DNA of 64,000 nt from Davidsoniella eucalypti (taxonomy: Eukaryota > Ascomycota > Sordariomycetes > Microascales > Ceratocystidaceae). The DNA lies in the NCBI GenBank assembly GCA_004009845.1, contig RMBW01000101.1, positions 1-64,000 on the forward strand, read 5' to 3'. Below, piece by piece: positions 1 through 10,991 of the stretch. Made by a program: the position numbers and the translations under genes. The notes under the pieces were generated by a model. It had not been told where the DNA came from. It was given only the letters and a program-made list of their open reading frames with translations, and did not search any database. Every line of letters starts with the position of its first letter. Position 1 is the stretch's first letter.

Positions 1-785
1 ATCTTGGCTCAGCAACGTCGGATCATCAACCTACTGGAACTACCGGCTCTCTACCTATACGACCTCCCCGAGAGAGATACTGCACACAGCAATGCCTATA
101 TAGCCTTGTGCATCACCAGAGTCTCGATGAACATTGTCCTAATGTTTCACTTCACAGAAAGGCAAACGCAGATACTGCCTCGAATAAGCATTCCATTGGG
201 GTCGCTTAACTCCTGGAGACTATCAAGACTCAGATGGATACTAATCTTGACAATGATCTCGATGTGTTGAAACGGTATGGTGCTATTGTAAATCTAGTCA
301 AGGTCACTGCACATCCATTTGGGTACACTCTGGTTGGCAAAGCAATTGAAGCAGAGTCTCTCGGGTTGCTTCAGAATGAAGTTGATGTCTACCCAAGACT
401 GAAGTATCTCCAGGGAAAGTCTATTCCAGTCTGTCTTGGTAAGATTGATATCAAACAGAGCCTGTTGATTCGGCTTCATGATTGTAGACATGTTCTCTTG
501 ATGGCTTATGCTGGAGAACCTGTGGAAAGACTGGATGAACACTACGAATATCTGAAGCCTATTGCCCAGGAAATCAGGTACCATGGTGTTGAACATGGAG
601 ATCTGGAGGCTAGGAATGTTCTCTTTGATTCCCAAACAAAGAAACTCATGGTCATTGATTTCGACAGGGCTAAGATTCAGGAACGGCCACCGTCAAGAAA
701 GAGAGAATTTGACCATGCCAGTGCAGTTTCCGAGCGAAAGACTAAGAAGTATTATCCTATGCAAACTCAAATGACTGTAGAGTGA
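1..785 (+). pseudogene. Kinase-like family member K1, 3' part, nonsense-broken
   Basis: This is the C-terminal part of a kinase-like gene whose 5' end lies outside the window. It is colinear without indels with 52754-53538 (K3) and about 95% identical by eye. The reading frame runs from base 3 and shows the cysteine motif RYCTQQCL, the lysine motif GYTLVGKA, the catalytic loop HGDLEARN and the metal-binding segment IDFDRA. Codon 207-209 is TAA where K3 has CAA at 52960-52962, so the frame is cut before the kinase lobe. The downstream frame is open from there to the stop at 783-785. A C-to-T change in a CA context fits repeat-induced point mutation, but a single site does not prove it. A protein restarted at the ATG at 234 would lack the cysteine motif. 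Function is unknown beyond the phosphotransferase-like fold. Confidence 0.75.
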
Positions 786-925
786 AGAAGGGCCAGTTTT
801 TTGAGTTTTTGGGGGTTTTTTATAGACACTTTAGCAGTATCATAATACAAGGTTGTCAACTATTAATATTTCCATGTGATAGAATACTCCCTGTGGACCC
901 TTATTTGTTTATTTATTCATCATTT
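786..925 (+). repeat. 3' flank shared by K1 and K3
   Basis: Sequence after the K1 stop stays similar to that after the K3 stop (53539-53697), including the stretch around CAACTATTAATATTTCC, and then diverges. The duplicated unit therefore includes the 3' UTR. Small indels are present, for example a stretch near 895 that is longer in K3. Confidence 0.7.
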
Positions 926-1142
926 TACGTCTTTGAGGATTATGGAAGCTGCAAATAGTCAGACCCTAATCGTACAACCCTAGTTTTTGTTGCTGTTTTT
1001 GCTTACTTCGACAAAAAGAAGAAAGTAACACCGACGACGATTTTGATAGGAACATTTAGATCAAACACCATAAATAACACCCTCCCCTCGAGCTTCCAAT
1101 GGAAGGCAAGAGGCCACCCCGAGGGTTGTAGGAGGGAAGGTT
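903..1142 (-). mobile_element. Degenerate short retroelement (A-family copy A1)
   Basis: On the minus strand this begins at 1142 with the A-family 5' terminus (AACCTTCCCTCCTACAACCC) and ends near 903 with the TAAA-type tail (AAGACGTAAAATGATG followed by an AATAAATAAA-like run). The interior barely matches the other copies. No target-site duplication is visible, perhaps because the tail lies against the K1 3' flank. Confidence 0.55.
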
Positions 1143-2047
1143 GCGAGCAGTCTGAAGTCCTAATAGCGCTTATTAGACAAACCCTTGGTCGCGAGCGTTT
1201 TGATGATACTTGAGGCTCGGAGTCGTCCATAGGAAACGAGTTTAAGGTTTATAGACATGTTAGATAGGTCTATATCATCAGGGAACTATTTTATCTTTCT
1301 CAACATGGGCTCATAGAGCCTTTAAGTATGAAACATGCAGTCTTGTTTATTGTCTATAAAGCCATGGGTTGACTGCCATACTCTGACGGATTGTGTATGT
1401 CCCGCAACGCCAAACCGTAGCGACGCAAGTGGCGCAAATCGGAGACTTACTACAACTGCTACGTATGTGAGGTTGACTATGAGACAGCGCAGTTGTTAAG
1501 AGACTTTAAGTAAGCACAAAGCTATGAGCCTTGATACAAAATCGAATGTAGATCCTGTTTAGAGGTTAGGTTGTTAGTTATGTCGAAGGTATGTAATTAA
1601 ACCCTCAAACTCAGTATATTATACCCTAGTTGTAGACCCTTACTAGCTATTGGAAACACTAACATGATAAAATGGATCCTTTGGTGTTGTCCAGTGCAGC
1701 TGTACCGAGAAAGGCAGGTCGTTGTAGTTACTTTAGTCGATGAATTAGTTAGCCGTAGGTTATGAGTGGCCTTTGATCGTGTTTTTAACAAAAAAAAAAT
1801 ACTATGGGTTGTCCAATCTGCGGCGGTGCAATGAAGTCTGAAAGCGAAAGTTAGAAAAGGCGGGCAAGAAAAAGAACCCCGCGCCGGCTTAGTTGTCGCT
1901 GATCCAACTACGACAAGACCTCCTTCTAGATCTGGAAGTTGGTTTTTGGTTTTTTGGGAACTTACCTAGACTAACTCATAAGGTTGTAATTGGAGATCTT
2001 CCCTTTTCTTTATTTTCTTTATTTTCCTTCTCTCTTTTTTCTTTCTG
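1143..2047. other. Intergenic, no gene seen
   Basis: There are only short spurious frames. The last 100 bases are pyrimidine-rich and probably form the promoter and leader of the downstream aminopeptidase gene. Confidence 0.6.
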
Positions 2048-3852
2048 ATGATTCTAAGATTGGCTTCTCTGCCAACATCCAAAGCTTTCCTTTCTACCCA
2101 AAAATCACTTATTTGGAGTCGTCGAGCACCAAACAAAGTTACAGCAGCCATCAAGCCATTTGCTAGCCCGATCTGCCCAAAGCCTTATCGCATCGTTATC
2201 AACTCTACCACTATCCACACGTCGGATACCGTCAACCCTTCTTCTCGCCGCTTCTTCCATCGCCAACTGCCAATGAGAATTCCTGCCCTGGGCGCCTCAT
2301 CTGCAGCTAGAATGGAAAACTACGAGGCCATCCTCGCTGGAAAGTACCCGGCCAAAGCCCATGCTAAGCGTGTGGCTGACTACATTGCTGTTAAGCGGCC
2401 CGGAGGCAAGGCTATTCTCTATCTCGAGTCTCGTCAGACAAAGCTGCTGGAAGACAACGATGAGCCCGAACCGTTTCGGTAGGTCGAGCCCCTTTGTAGT
2501 CTAGTTCTAGCTTGGGAAACAAGACCTCAAAATGCTAACACATTGTGCTACTCTCGTACAGCCAACGCCGCGCCTTCTTCTATCTGACCGGCTCCAAGCT
2601 AGCCGACAGCTTCTATATCTACGACACCGCTACCAACCAGTCAACCCTATTCATCCCGCCCATTGATCCTGAAAGCGTGATCTGGAGCGGTCTTCCTATA
2701 AGCAAGGCCGAGGCTCTGGCCGCTTACGATGTCGACTCGGTGCAGTTCACCACCGACGTGGATGCTGTTTTGGCGTCGTATGCCAAGGCAGATCCGGCTG
2801 TAACCCTACATACTATTGCGCATACAGTGTCGACGCCTGCCATCAAGACTGCTGCTGCCACTCACGGTCTGGCTATCGAGGAGGGAATTCTGCACGAAGC
2901 CATTGACAAATGCCGCGTAGTCAAGGACGAGTATGAGATTGCCCTAATCAAGAAGGCCAATGTCATTTCTACCGAGGGTCACCATGGCATCATGAAGCAT
3001 GCCAAGTTCGCAACCAATGAGCAGCAGCTAGAAGCCGTTTTTCTAGAGCGCTCAGTGTACTACGGTGCTAAGGACCAGGCTTACCACTCCATCGTGGCCA
3101 GTGGCCGTGCGGCGGCGACGCTTCACTATGTCAAGAATGACCAGCCTACCGCGGGCAAGCTCAACATTCTCCTGGACGCTGGTTGCGAATGGGACTGCTA
3201 CGCTTCTGATATTGTAAGATACATTGATTTATTATAGCCACGGCGCAAAAACTGACCAACCACTTTCTAGACTCGTACTTTCCCCATCTCGGGTGAGTTC
3301 TCGCCTGAATCGAAGGCCATTTACGATATTGTGTTCCGCATGCAACTTGAATGCATTGACATGTTGAAAGAGGGTGTCCTATGGGATGATGTGCATCTAC
3401 ACGCTCACCGTGTGGCCATTGACGGTCTGCATGATCTCGGTATCCTGCACGGCGACAAAGAGGAAATCTTGGCTGCACGCACATCTGTTGCCTTCTTCCC
3501 TCACGGCCTTGGCCACTACCTAGGCATGGACACCCACGATACCGGTGGCAACCCCAACTACGCCGATACCGACACCATGTTCCGTTACCTACGTGTACGT
3601 AGCACTCTGCCTGCAGGTGGTGTGATTACAGTCGAACCCGGTATCTACTTCTGCAAGTTTATTATCGAGCCATATCTTAAGGATCAAAAGCACAGCAAGT
3701 TCATTGATGAGGCAGTGCTCGAGAAGTACTGGGACGTTGGTGGTGTGCGTATTGAGGATAACTTAGTGATCACCAAGGACGGCTCACTGAACCTGACCAG
3801 CACAGTGAAGAAGCCGGAGGAAATGCTCGCTCTGGTCAACGGAACGGCGTAA
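2048..3852 (+). CDS. pepP: Xaa-Pro aminopeptidase, PepP type (M24B)
   Basis: A metallo-aminopeptidase that removes an N-terminal residue preceding proline. Exons are 2048-2478, 2562-3213 and 3271-3852, with introns GTAGGT...CAG and GTAAGA...TAG. The M24 metal ligands are visible: two aspartates in DAGCEWDCYASD, a histidine in HGLGHYLGMDTHD, and glutamates in VEPGIYF and RIEDN. From the ATG at 2048 the protein is 554 residues. From the ATG at 2312 (MENYEAILAGKYPAKAHA) it is 466, which matches the usual family length and start. The extra 88 residues are rich in Arg/Ser and poor in acidic residues, so the long form could carry a mitochondrial presequence (inference). The family assignment is secure; which start is used is not. 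Confidence 0.9.
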
Positions 3853-4363
3853 GAAAGTGTGTGAAACTAAAGAAGCCACATTTGTATTTAGGATATCCCA
3901 GACCGTTAGATTATGACCAAACAAATGATTTACACCTACTCGCTTGCACGGAATTAGAGTTACGGCTCTTGTTCTATCAGTGACTATCTAGAGTAGTATA
4001 AGACAGGGGCTATTAAGGCACAATACCAAGCTAGTGTTTAGGTCAAACCAACTCCATGTCTTGATAACAGACTACAAACGCCCGAACAGGAAATGATAAA
4101 GTCAAGACAGAAAATGAAAGGATGGGTGTGACAGTCACGGGTAGGGGCGGCAGCAGCCGGAACATCATGATATCACCGTATAGGATATATCAAGCATGGA
4201 GTCTCACTCACATAACATTTATGTAATTGTACATTGTAGTTGGGAATGTATGTGACGACGTTCCTTTGAATGAAGAGAGCACAGGGAGATGAAAATAGTG
4301 ATATATAAAATGGCTGGGTACAGTCAAGCCAGCCAAGTACCTATAGTTATATGTATATATATC
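3853..4363. other. Intergenic, no gene seen
   Basis: This is the 3' flank of the aminopeptidase gene and AT-rich spacer. No RNA gene or repeat was recognised before the A-family fragment that starts at about 4364. Confidence 0.6.
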
Positions 4364-4705
4364 AATGTCGCTGTCCATTCTCTCGCATCTATTGATTTGT
4401 TTCATGATGCACCGTTTTGTGAGGCCTTGAGCCTGTTTCTTCCTCTCTTGAGGGTCACCAACGACCGCCCACTCCCTCTTCTCTACACTTTGCGTGATCG
4501 CTGGTCTCCCAAGTCCATCGCACTCACCTTAGGGAGCCACACTCACAATCGGAGGGCAGCCTTTTTGAAGGTTCCGGATGCCCTACCCCGCGGCGCGGAA
4601 TCTTGTTGCTGTGCTTCAGGCTTAGCCCAACTCCAACTCGATTACGCCAAATTTTTATTTCTTACGGCCAGGGGTGGTAGCTCCACTTAGGGAGTTGGTT
4701 TTGTG
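4364..4705 (+). mobile_element. A-family retroelement fragment (copy A2), 5'-truncated
   Basis: Starting at ATCAATGTCGCTGTCC, this matches the body of the complete copies at 47098-47844 and 54400-55277. It includes GTGAGGCCTTGAGCC, GGAGCCACACTCACA, GAAGGTTCCGGATGCCC and GGTAGCTCCACTTAG. The 5' terminus is missing, and neither 3' tail can be recognised after about 4705. It lies about 200 bases upstream of the K2 start codon, so it may supply part of that promoter region (inference). Confidence 0.75.
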
Positions 4706-4911
4706 GAGAAATAGTGGGCCCGATTTGAGGTCAGCCCCAACAAGGCTTAGCTTAGTAATCAAATTTCTTCCTTTAAAAATACATAACTAGCCAACAACAT
4801 TTCTAAATTCACCATCATCACATCAACCAAGTTAGACTGATCATATCATCAAGATACTTCTACATCAGCGATTACCTTTTGGCCGATTTCTCCCCCATAT
4901 CTTTTCTCAAC

Positions 4912-7122
4912 ATGCCGGACGACGAGGAAGTGAAGCGCTTACACCTCCTACTTGCAGAGAAAGACGAAAAGATTGCACAGATAACCGCTGAAGCTTTAGA
5001 GAATAAAAAAAAGCTTGCAGAATCCAATAGAAAACTTCAAAATACGACTATCGAGGAATACCTGACAGCTTGCCAGACACTTGTACTCTGTAAAACCAGA
5101 CTCCACACTTCCGATGTCCTCACAACTAGGACCCCTTCTACCAACCCTGCTAGAAGGCACTGTCCTGGCCTTCTTAAACCATGGACCACCTTTGAATCAG
5201 TTCAGGACAGCTTGATTGAGCAACTTCAAGCTCTCAGTTCACGTGAAGAGCGACTGTTTGAAAGCTTGCATGGCCTTGAGACTATAGGACATAGAGTCCG
5301 CACCGACATTGTTAGAGATGAACGTTCTCTTATTTCTGTCCAGCACAATACCATTGAAAAACCCGTGGAGCTTATCTTGTCCTGGCTCTCCGACTTCCAT
5401 TCTCAAAAAGGAAGCATCCCTCCTCTTCTCAAAGATGTGGAATTCCACACAACAGCTAGTAATCTCTGTCAGCCAGATGATAACGGGGATGGTGAGGAGC
5501 GGGATGCAAATGTGCGTACGTATCAGAATTGTGTCACTAGAAAGCCAGACCGGAAAGGGGTTGTCTTTGTCATCGAATACAAGGCACCTTACAAACTTCA
5601 CAATACGCATCTTAAACAAGGGCTACGAAAAATGAACATCAGTCAAGAGGTTGTTCATAGGGCAACGATACCTACTGTTGGGCCTGAAAGGTTTCAATAC
5701 TACTCCGAACTTTTCTCAGCAGCGGCTGTCACGCAGACATATCACTACATGTTAGAGGCCGGATTGGAATACGGCTATTTGACTAACGGAGATTGTATTG
5801 TGTTCCTCAAGATTGACTGGGCTGAGCCGACTGTGCTTTACTTCCACCTGGCACACCCGTCAAGAGAGGTTGAGGCGAATGATGACCCCATCTACAGTAA
5901 TTCTTTAAGCCAGGTCCTTCTTTTCACACTGCTTGCCCTCCAATCGAACCAGCATGGCAACGATGAACGAACAAAGGCAGCCAAACAGTGTGAGAAATGG
6001 GAAGTTGATTATAACAAACTTCTGCAGGATATCAGTGGTGCTGAGTTGGATTTGGAAACGGATCCTAATCTAAAGTACCGACGTACCCCAAAAGACCTTG
6101 ATTTCAAGGAGTCAGCTTCATCCAGGAAACGACAAATATCTCAGATTAGTGTGCCACACCGTGTGCTTCAGTCACACAGCAAACGTGATGGGGGAGCAGG
6201 CTTCGGTGGTGGTAATGGTGGTGACGATTGCGGTGCTAGCGGAGCAGGCAACACAAGTGGTCCTTCCCATGATCATGGCGGCTCATCATCACACCAAGCA
6301 CCTGCTGATGGCAACACAGAGACCAACCTTCAAAGAGAATACTGCACATCATTGTGCCTGTTATCACTCATGAATGGTAGGAATCTGGACAGCAGCTGCC
6401 CCAACGTGGCATTACATTGTAATATGATATGGAGCAAGGACAAGCACCCCGTTACACACCAACAATTCATGGATCTCCTTCGTCAACAACTTTCCAAGAG
6501 CTTGGAAAAAGGTGTTGTGGTTTTGGGAAAGGAGGGTGCTTGTGGCGCTCTATTTCAGATAACACTACTGCAATTTGGCTATACCTTTGTTGCAAAGGGT
6601 GTTACTAGAGGGCGTGTTGTCGATCTACAGAAAGAGGTGGCTGTCTACAATCAGCTAAGGCCACTACAAGGCCATGGAATTGCAGTCTGTCTTGGCTCTG
6701 TTGACCTCAAGGCACTGGGTCAGACATACTATTACTGGTTTGATGTACGAATCATCTACTTCATGTTATTATCTCATGGTGGTACAGAAGTCAAACCAAA
6801 CTCGGGCACGGAGAAGTCTAGAGCAGACATCATCAGCACAGTCACCTCTACTCTGAAAAAGATGCATAACCTAGGGGTGGTGCATGGCGATGTCAGATGG
6901 CCCAATGTACTGCAAGGGGCTAATGGAGAGATCACTATAATTGACTTTGACAAAGCCAATATTCTTCCTGCAAAGAGTGATATTTCATCTAACAAGAGGA
7001 GGAAGCTTTCAGTCGATGGAGGCAGAGAACCTTTGTCAGAGGCAAAACAGGAGGCGCTTTTCAACCATGTGGCTCGACTGGACTACTGTAGTGCACAGAG
7101 TCTTTATAGTGAGCCACTCTAA
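4912..7122 (+). CDS. Kinase-like protein K2, intact
   Basis: A single-exon gene of 736 residues. I chose the ATG at 4912 (context CTCAACATG); the frame opens slightly upstream only through a non-ATG codon. Residues about 5-40 look like a coiled coil. A conserved segment with LLKPWTTFESV and VIEYKAPYKL (near 220) follows, then a Gly/Ser/His-rich linker (about 425-470) and a cysteine motif EYCTSLCL with CPNV (near 478). The kinase-like lobe has Lys562 in TFVAKG, HGD with Asp660, Asn665, and IDFDKA with Asp678. HRD is therefore HGD and DFG is DFD, as in phosphotransferase-like kinases. The architecture matches a family expanded in Pezizomycotina, near the FunK1 group. Substrate and cellular role are unknown. 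It is the only unbroken full-length member in the window. Confidence 0.75.
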   Translation: MPDDEEVKRLHLLLAEKDEKIAQITAEALENKKKLAESNRKLQNTTIEEYLTACQTLVLCKTRLHTSDVLTTRTPSTNPARRHCPGLLKPWTTFESVQDSLIEQLQALSSREERLFESLHGLETIGHRVRTDIVRDERSLISVQHNTIEKPVELILSWLSDFHSQKGSIPPLLKDVEFHTTASNLCQPDDNGDGEERDANVRTYQNCVTRKPDRKGVVFVIEYKAPYKLHNTHLKQGLRKMNISQEVVHRATIPTVGPERFQYYSELFSAAAVTQTYHYMLEAGLEYGYLTNGDCIVFLKIDWAEPTVLYFHLAHPSREVEANDDPIYSNSLSQVLLFTLLALQSNQHGNDERTKAAKQCEKWEVDYNKLLQDISGAELDLETDPNLKYRRTPKDLDFKESASSRKRQISQISVPHRVLQSHSKRDGGAGFGGGNGGDDCGASGAGNTSGPSHDHGGSSSHQAPADGNTETNLQREYCTSLCLLSLMNGRNLDSSCPNVALHCNMIWSKDKHPVTHQQFMDLLRQQLSKSLEKGVVVLGKEGACGALFQITLLQFGYTFVAKGVTRGRVVDLQKEVAVYNQLRPLQGHGIAVCLGSVDLKALGQTYYYWFDVRIIYFMLLSHGGTEVKPNSGTEKSRADIISTVTSTLKKMHNLGVVHGDVRWPNVLQGANGEITIIDFDKANILPAKSDISSNKRRKLSVDGGREPLSEAKQEALFNHVARLDYCSAQSLYSEPL

Positions 7123-7263
7123 TGCTCATGTCCTGGGTTTGGGCTGCTTTGACTTCTGTATCTGTATCAAGTATAAGCTAGTCTATATAGAATCCTATCA
7201 ACAACAGATGTAGTCCTTAGTTCTTCTAATTCTTCGCAAGTTTCTACTAATAAATGGCTTCAC

Positions 7264-7365
7264 TTGACTATATTTATGTCCAATCACTAAGTTTATATGA
7301 CACTGGGTTGGCTACCGGACAGATATTCAAAGTCCTACGTTAGACACACTCAATGGACATGATGA
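7264..7365 (-). repeat. Decayed LINE 3' tail (tail-1 type)
   Basis: Read on the minus strand, this matches the LINE tails at 47755-47844, 49735-49828 and 58459-58543. The best-preserved part is AATATCTGTCCGGTAGCCAA, and a degenerate match to the TTAAATATAATC end follows. Similarity on the other side, toward 7365, continues into the segment equivalent to CTATTGAGCTTGTCGAGCG. No coding remnant was recognised beyond it. Confidence 0.6.
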
Positions 7366-8663
7366 ACCAAGGGTTTGATTGAGCACAAGGGTTTATATTA
7401 GTTTCTTTAGTTTGAAAGAAAAAGAAGAAAAAAAGCCTAATGGCAAAGAAGAGGACAAAAGGTCTAGGATTAGCAACTAAGGACTTAGGCGGTTGAGCCA
7501 GAAGACCCTTGAACAAAGCTGAAACGGAGAGTCGAAGTATGAAAGGCCCATGAGGACGAAAGCCTAGAGAAAGGAAAACAGGCAGTCTAGGTCTTGGGAG
7601 AGGAATCTAAGCGCACAGCAGTTCAAAGACAGCTGTGCCCAAGTGGGTTGACCAGTTTGCGTTATGTGGTCTCTTCGGTGTTGGGTCTCCCTTTTGTGAT
7701 CTTTGCTTATCGTCTGCAAGGGCCTAGCAGAAGATGAAACAACGGGGCTTCAGCTAGTCGTCCTCCATCGTTGTACGGGCGGCTGGAAAGAGAAAACATG
7801 AAAGACATGGCGTATTTTCCGAGCTGGCTCTCGTTGCAGTAAAGGAACAGTTTGTTTTTATTTTTTTATTTTTGTATTTTTTGCGTTTGGCTTGTGTGAT
7901 TTGAGCTGCCCCTGCATCTAGATGGAGGTGGAGAGGCAAATACATGGGCAGAAGACAAAGACCAAAGGACTCAAAGACTCAAAGACGTCGTAGTGTCTAC
8001 ACGCAATCACACAAGTGGCTTGCTGATACGGGTTTTGTCTTCCTTGGCTGGGCACCCTGAAGGCCGTATTAACGCCATAGGCAGTATAGGGGAGCAGTGG
8101 ATGGCCAAGACTAGCGGAAAAGACCAGGGGAAAAGATGGTGGTGGGCTGTATAAGAACCGGCCGTGATCCCGTGGGCATGATCGACTGGACATCTTTTTC
8201 AACCTCACCTCTCTCGTTCTCTTTCCTTGCATTCTCTTTGTCCGGCTTTGCACGTGCGCTTGTGGGAGTTCCCCTGCGTAGTTGCAAGTTCCAACTCGTT
8301 CATTATCACGTTCTTTCTCGTAAGTTGCCTCTCCTCCATACTCTTTCGTCTCTATATGTACGTGTCCAGTCCAAGACAGCTCACCAACTCCAACCATCTA
8401 GGCTTCTGTCACTCCCTTGGCTCGTCCTAGTGGCGCCATTGCTTCATTCCTCGCTCCAGCCATTGCAAGCCAAGTGGCTGATCTCTCTTTTCTAGACGGT
8501 CCTTTGTCTGAGACAAGATTTCTAGACGGCTTCTCTCCCTTGTGCCTGGTATATATCTCCTTGCTATATTTCAAAGCCGTACAGGAACCTACCTCCTTTC
8601 TGTTCACGTCCCGTCTTCCACTTCATATTCCATCTTCTTGGTCCCCTTGAACCCTAAGACAGT
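7366..8663. other. Intergenic, promoter side of the DUF1996 gene
   Basis: No gene was recognised. The segment from about 8200 to 8650 is pyrimidine-rich, as is common for promoters and leaders of expressed fungal genes, and the frames there are short and unconvincing. Confidence 0.5.
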
Positions 8664-10283
8664 ATGAGATTCCACCACGTTCCCGCCATTGCCCTGGCTT
8701 ATGCCTCGGCCGCCAGCGCCGTCAAGACCGAGCGGACCTTTGCCGTGATGCGCTTCAACGGAGCCGAGATCCACAACGGCCGCGTCGACCCGATTGTGTC
8801 GGCCGGCGGTGTCTCGACCCACGTGCACACCGTCCAGGGCAGCAGCGGCTTCGGTCCGTCGGCTACCGGCGAGTCCCTCCAGGCGGCCAACTGCACCAAT
8901 GCCAAGCTCAAGGGCGATCACAGCAACTACTGGTACCCGCGTCTGTACTTCCGCGACCCGGCCAACGGTTCCGTGCAGGCAGTGCCCATGTTCTACACCA
9001 ATGCGTACTACTTCTTCGAGCCGACGGACGACGATATCAAGCCCTTCCCCGTCGGCATGAGCATGCTCTCTGGAAACGTGACTCTGCGGACGCCCCCGTC
9101 TAGCGGCTCTGGCGCGCAGGTACTTGATCCGGCCGACGGTGCTGTCCAGCCGATCGGCATCACCTGCCCTCGCGCCTCGTTTGACCCTCCATCGTGGCCT
9201 GCCGATTCCGACGGTTCATGGATGGGTATCGGTGACCCTAACAACCAGGGCCAGGGTGTTGGCTTTCCCAACCAGGAATGCGACGGCTATGCTTCGCCTA
9301 TGCGCACCGACATCCACTTCCCGTCGTGCTACGACCCGAGCGCCGGCTTGACGGCCTACAAAACCAACATGGCCTGGCCGACCACCGAGGGCTCGAGCAC
9401 CGGCCGTGCCAACTGTCCCGAAGGCTGGGTACATACACCTCACCTGTTCATCGAGGTGTACTGGAACACGCCGCTGTTCCTGGGCCGCTGGACGCCAGGC
9501 GGTGATACGCAGCCGTTCGTGCTGAGTAACGGCGATGCTACGGGCTATTCTTTGCATGCGGACTTCATGTCGGGCTGGGACCAGGATCTGCTCCAGACCA
9601 TCATCGATACGTGCGATGCTGGTGATGATGGCATGGACAAGTGCCCGGGCGTCGAGGACCAGGTGAGCGAAGAGACTTGCTCGGTGGCCCCTTTCATTGA
9701 TGAGGACGTTGATGGTCCTTTCCAGACGCTGCCGGGTGGCCAGGCTATCACAGGCTGGGGCTTTGGCAGCAGTGGAGACTCTTCTTCGTCTTCCTCTTCG
9801 TCTTCCTCTTCGTCTTCCTCTTCCTCTTCCTCTCTCTCTTCTACGGCGTCTTCTGCTCCCTCGTCTACCGTCAGTGTTGCCGCAGCTACTCTTTCTTCTG
9901 CTGCCTATGCTGAAGCCGAAGTTGCTACCACTTCATCGTCATCTACTGCCTCCGCTGTTTCCAGCGCCGATGCTGTTGCCACCAGTTCGTCCTCGAGCTC
10001 CATCTCTGCTGCCACGACATCCTCTTCGAAGGCTTCTACCTCGTCAGCTACTAGCTCTAGAGTCCTCGTTGTCACGTCTACCCAGAAGACAGCAGGATCT
10101 GCCTGCAAGCCTCACGCTACGCACACTGTCTGGACGACTGTATCCCATGGCGCTGCCCAGTCAACTGCTACTACTGAGCCAACCACTACGGTCCAGGCGA
10201 CCACCACCATAGCGGTTACTTCTACCATTGCTCCAGGCTATGGCCGTCGTCATGCGCGCCAGCTGCGTCCTCTGGCTCTATAA
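8664..10283 (+). CDS. Secreted DUF1996 family protein with Ser/Thr-rich tail
   Basis: A 539-residue single-exon protein of unknown biochemical function. It starts with a short hydrophobic signal peptide (about residues 1-19, ending ASAASA). The DUF1996 region covers roughly residues 28-310 and includes the typical RVDPIVSAGGVSTHVHTV, DHSNYWYPRLYF and TNIHFP-like (TDIHFPSCYD) segments, with conserved His and Cys. After about residue 370 the chain is a Ser/Thr/Ala-rich stalk encoded by a TCT/TCC/TCG serine tract near 9780-9845, as expected for an O-mannosylated extracellular protein. The C-terminus is basic (GRRHARQLRPLAL), so a GPI anchor is not obvious. Cell-wall or extracellular location is inferred from signal peptide and stalk. 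Confidence 0.85.
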   Translation: MRFHHVPAIALAYASAASAVKTERTFAVMRFNGAEIHNGRVDPIVSAGGVSTHVHTVQGSSGFGPSATGESLQAANCTNAKLKGDHSNYWYPRLYFRDPANGSVQAVPMFYTNAYYFFEPTDDDIKPFPVGMSMLSGNVTLRTPPSSGSGAQVLDPADGAVQPIGITCPRASFDPPSWPADSDGSWMGIGDPNNQGQGVGFPNQECDGYASPMRTDIHFPSCYDPSAGLTAYKTNMAWPTTEGSSTGRANCPEGWVHTPHLFIEVYWNTPLFLGRWTPGGDTQPFVLSNGDATGYSLHADFMSGWDQDLLQTIIDTCDAGDDGMDKCPGVEDQVSEETCSVAPFIDEDVDGPFQTLPGGQAITGWGFGSSGDSSSSSSSSSSSSSSSSSSLSSTASSAPSSTVSVAAATLSSAAYAEAEVATTSSSSTASAVSSADAVATSSSSSSISAATTSSSKASTSSATSSRVLVVTSTQKTAGSACKPHATHTVWTTVSHGAAQSTATTEPTTTVQATTTIAVTSTIAPGYGRRHARQLRPLAL

Positions 10284-10991
10284 GAAAGCGATTTCCTGTA
10301 AGGGTTAGCCGATATCATACGCATTGTTCTCTTCTCATTGCCCCTGCGAGCTCAAGGCTGGCCTCGTCAGCAGTCTTCATACTCATTTCAATCCGGCCTT
10401 TTCACGTCTTTCTTCAAGCCAAAGATACAAGTCTCTCGTTAAACGGACTATCAGCGTCCATCTTCCATTCGCTTCATAAGCCTTACCGGCAGGCTTTCTC
10501 TTCATTTCTGACGCCATGTCTCTCTTTACCTTCTTTTCTGCCGTATCTTGTCATTTTTTGGCTGTTTTATGTTTTCATGACTCTATGTTTTTGCCTGTAT
10601 CTTCTATTCTTCTTCGACACGCCTTACTATAGCTAACTCTATATTCATGCAAGGCTGTCTAAAACACCACGACAATTGCCGTGTTGGTCTTTATTTTCCT
10701 TTCCCCATTATCTCTTGTTTCTAGACCTTAAGCACAACAGAGGCTATGCCTTTGACAAAACAATATAAATATAAATATGTGCTCCCAATAAACAAATAGT
10801 CAATAGTATCTGCGTACTACTATGCAAGTGACATGTCTGGCAGCTGGCTGGCAGTCGGTGCCACCTGGCTGGATTGCCCGTAATTTTTTATATAAGCCAA
10901 GCCAAGAACTATTTGCGCCGGCCGATCAACATCTGTTCTACTTTCTATATCCTCCCGCCACCCTTCTTTTCCTTCTTTTCTCTACCCTCTA
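10284..10991. other. Intergenic, no gene seen
   Basis: This is the 3' flank of the DUF1996 gene and the promoter of the methyltransferase gene. Pyrimidine-rich sequence lies just upstream of the ATG at 10992. No RNA gene or repeat was recognised. Confidence 0.55.

Noticed and set aside
4289..4690. 133-codon frame upstream of K2
   Set aside because: Lies in the A-family repeat body; the same region in A3 and A6 has different stops, so coding is not conserved.
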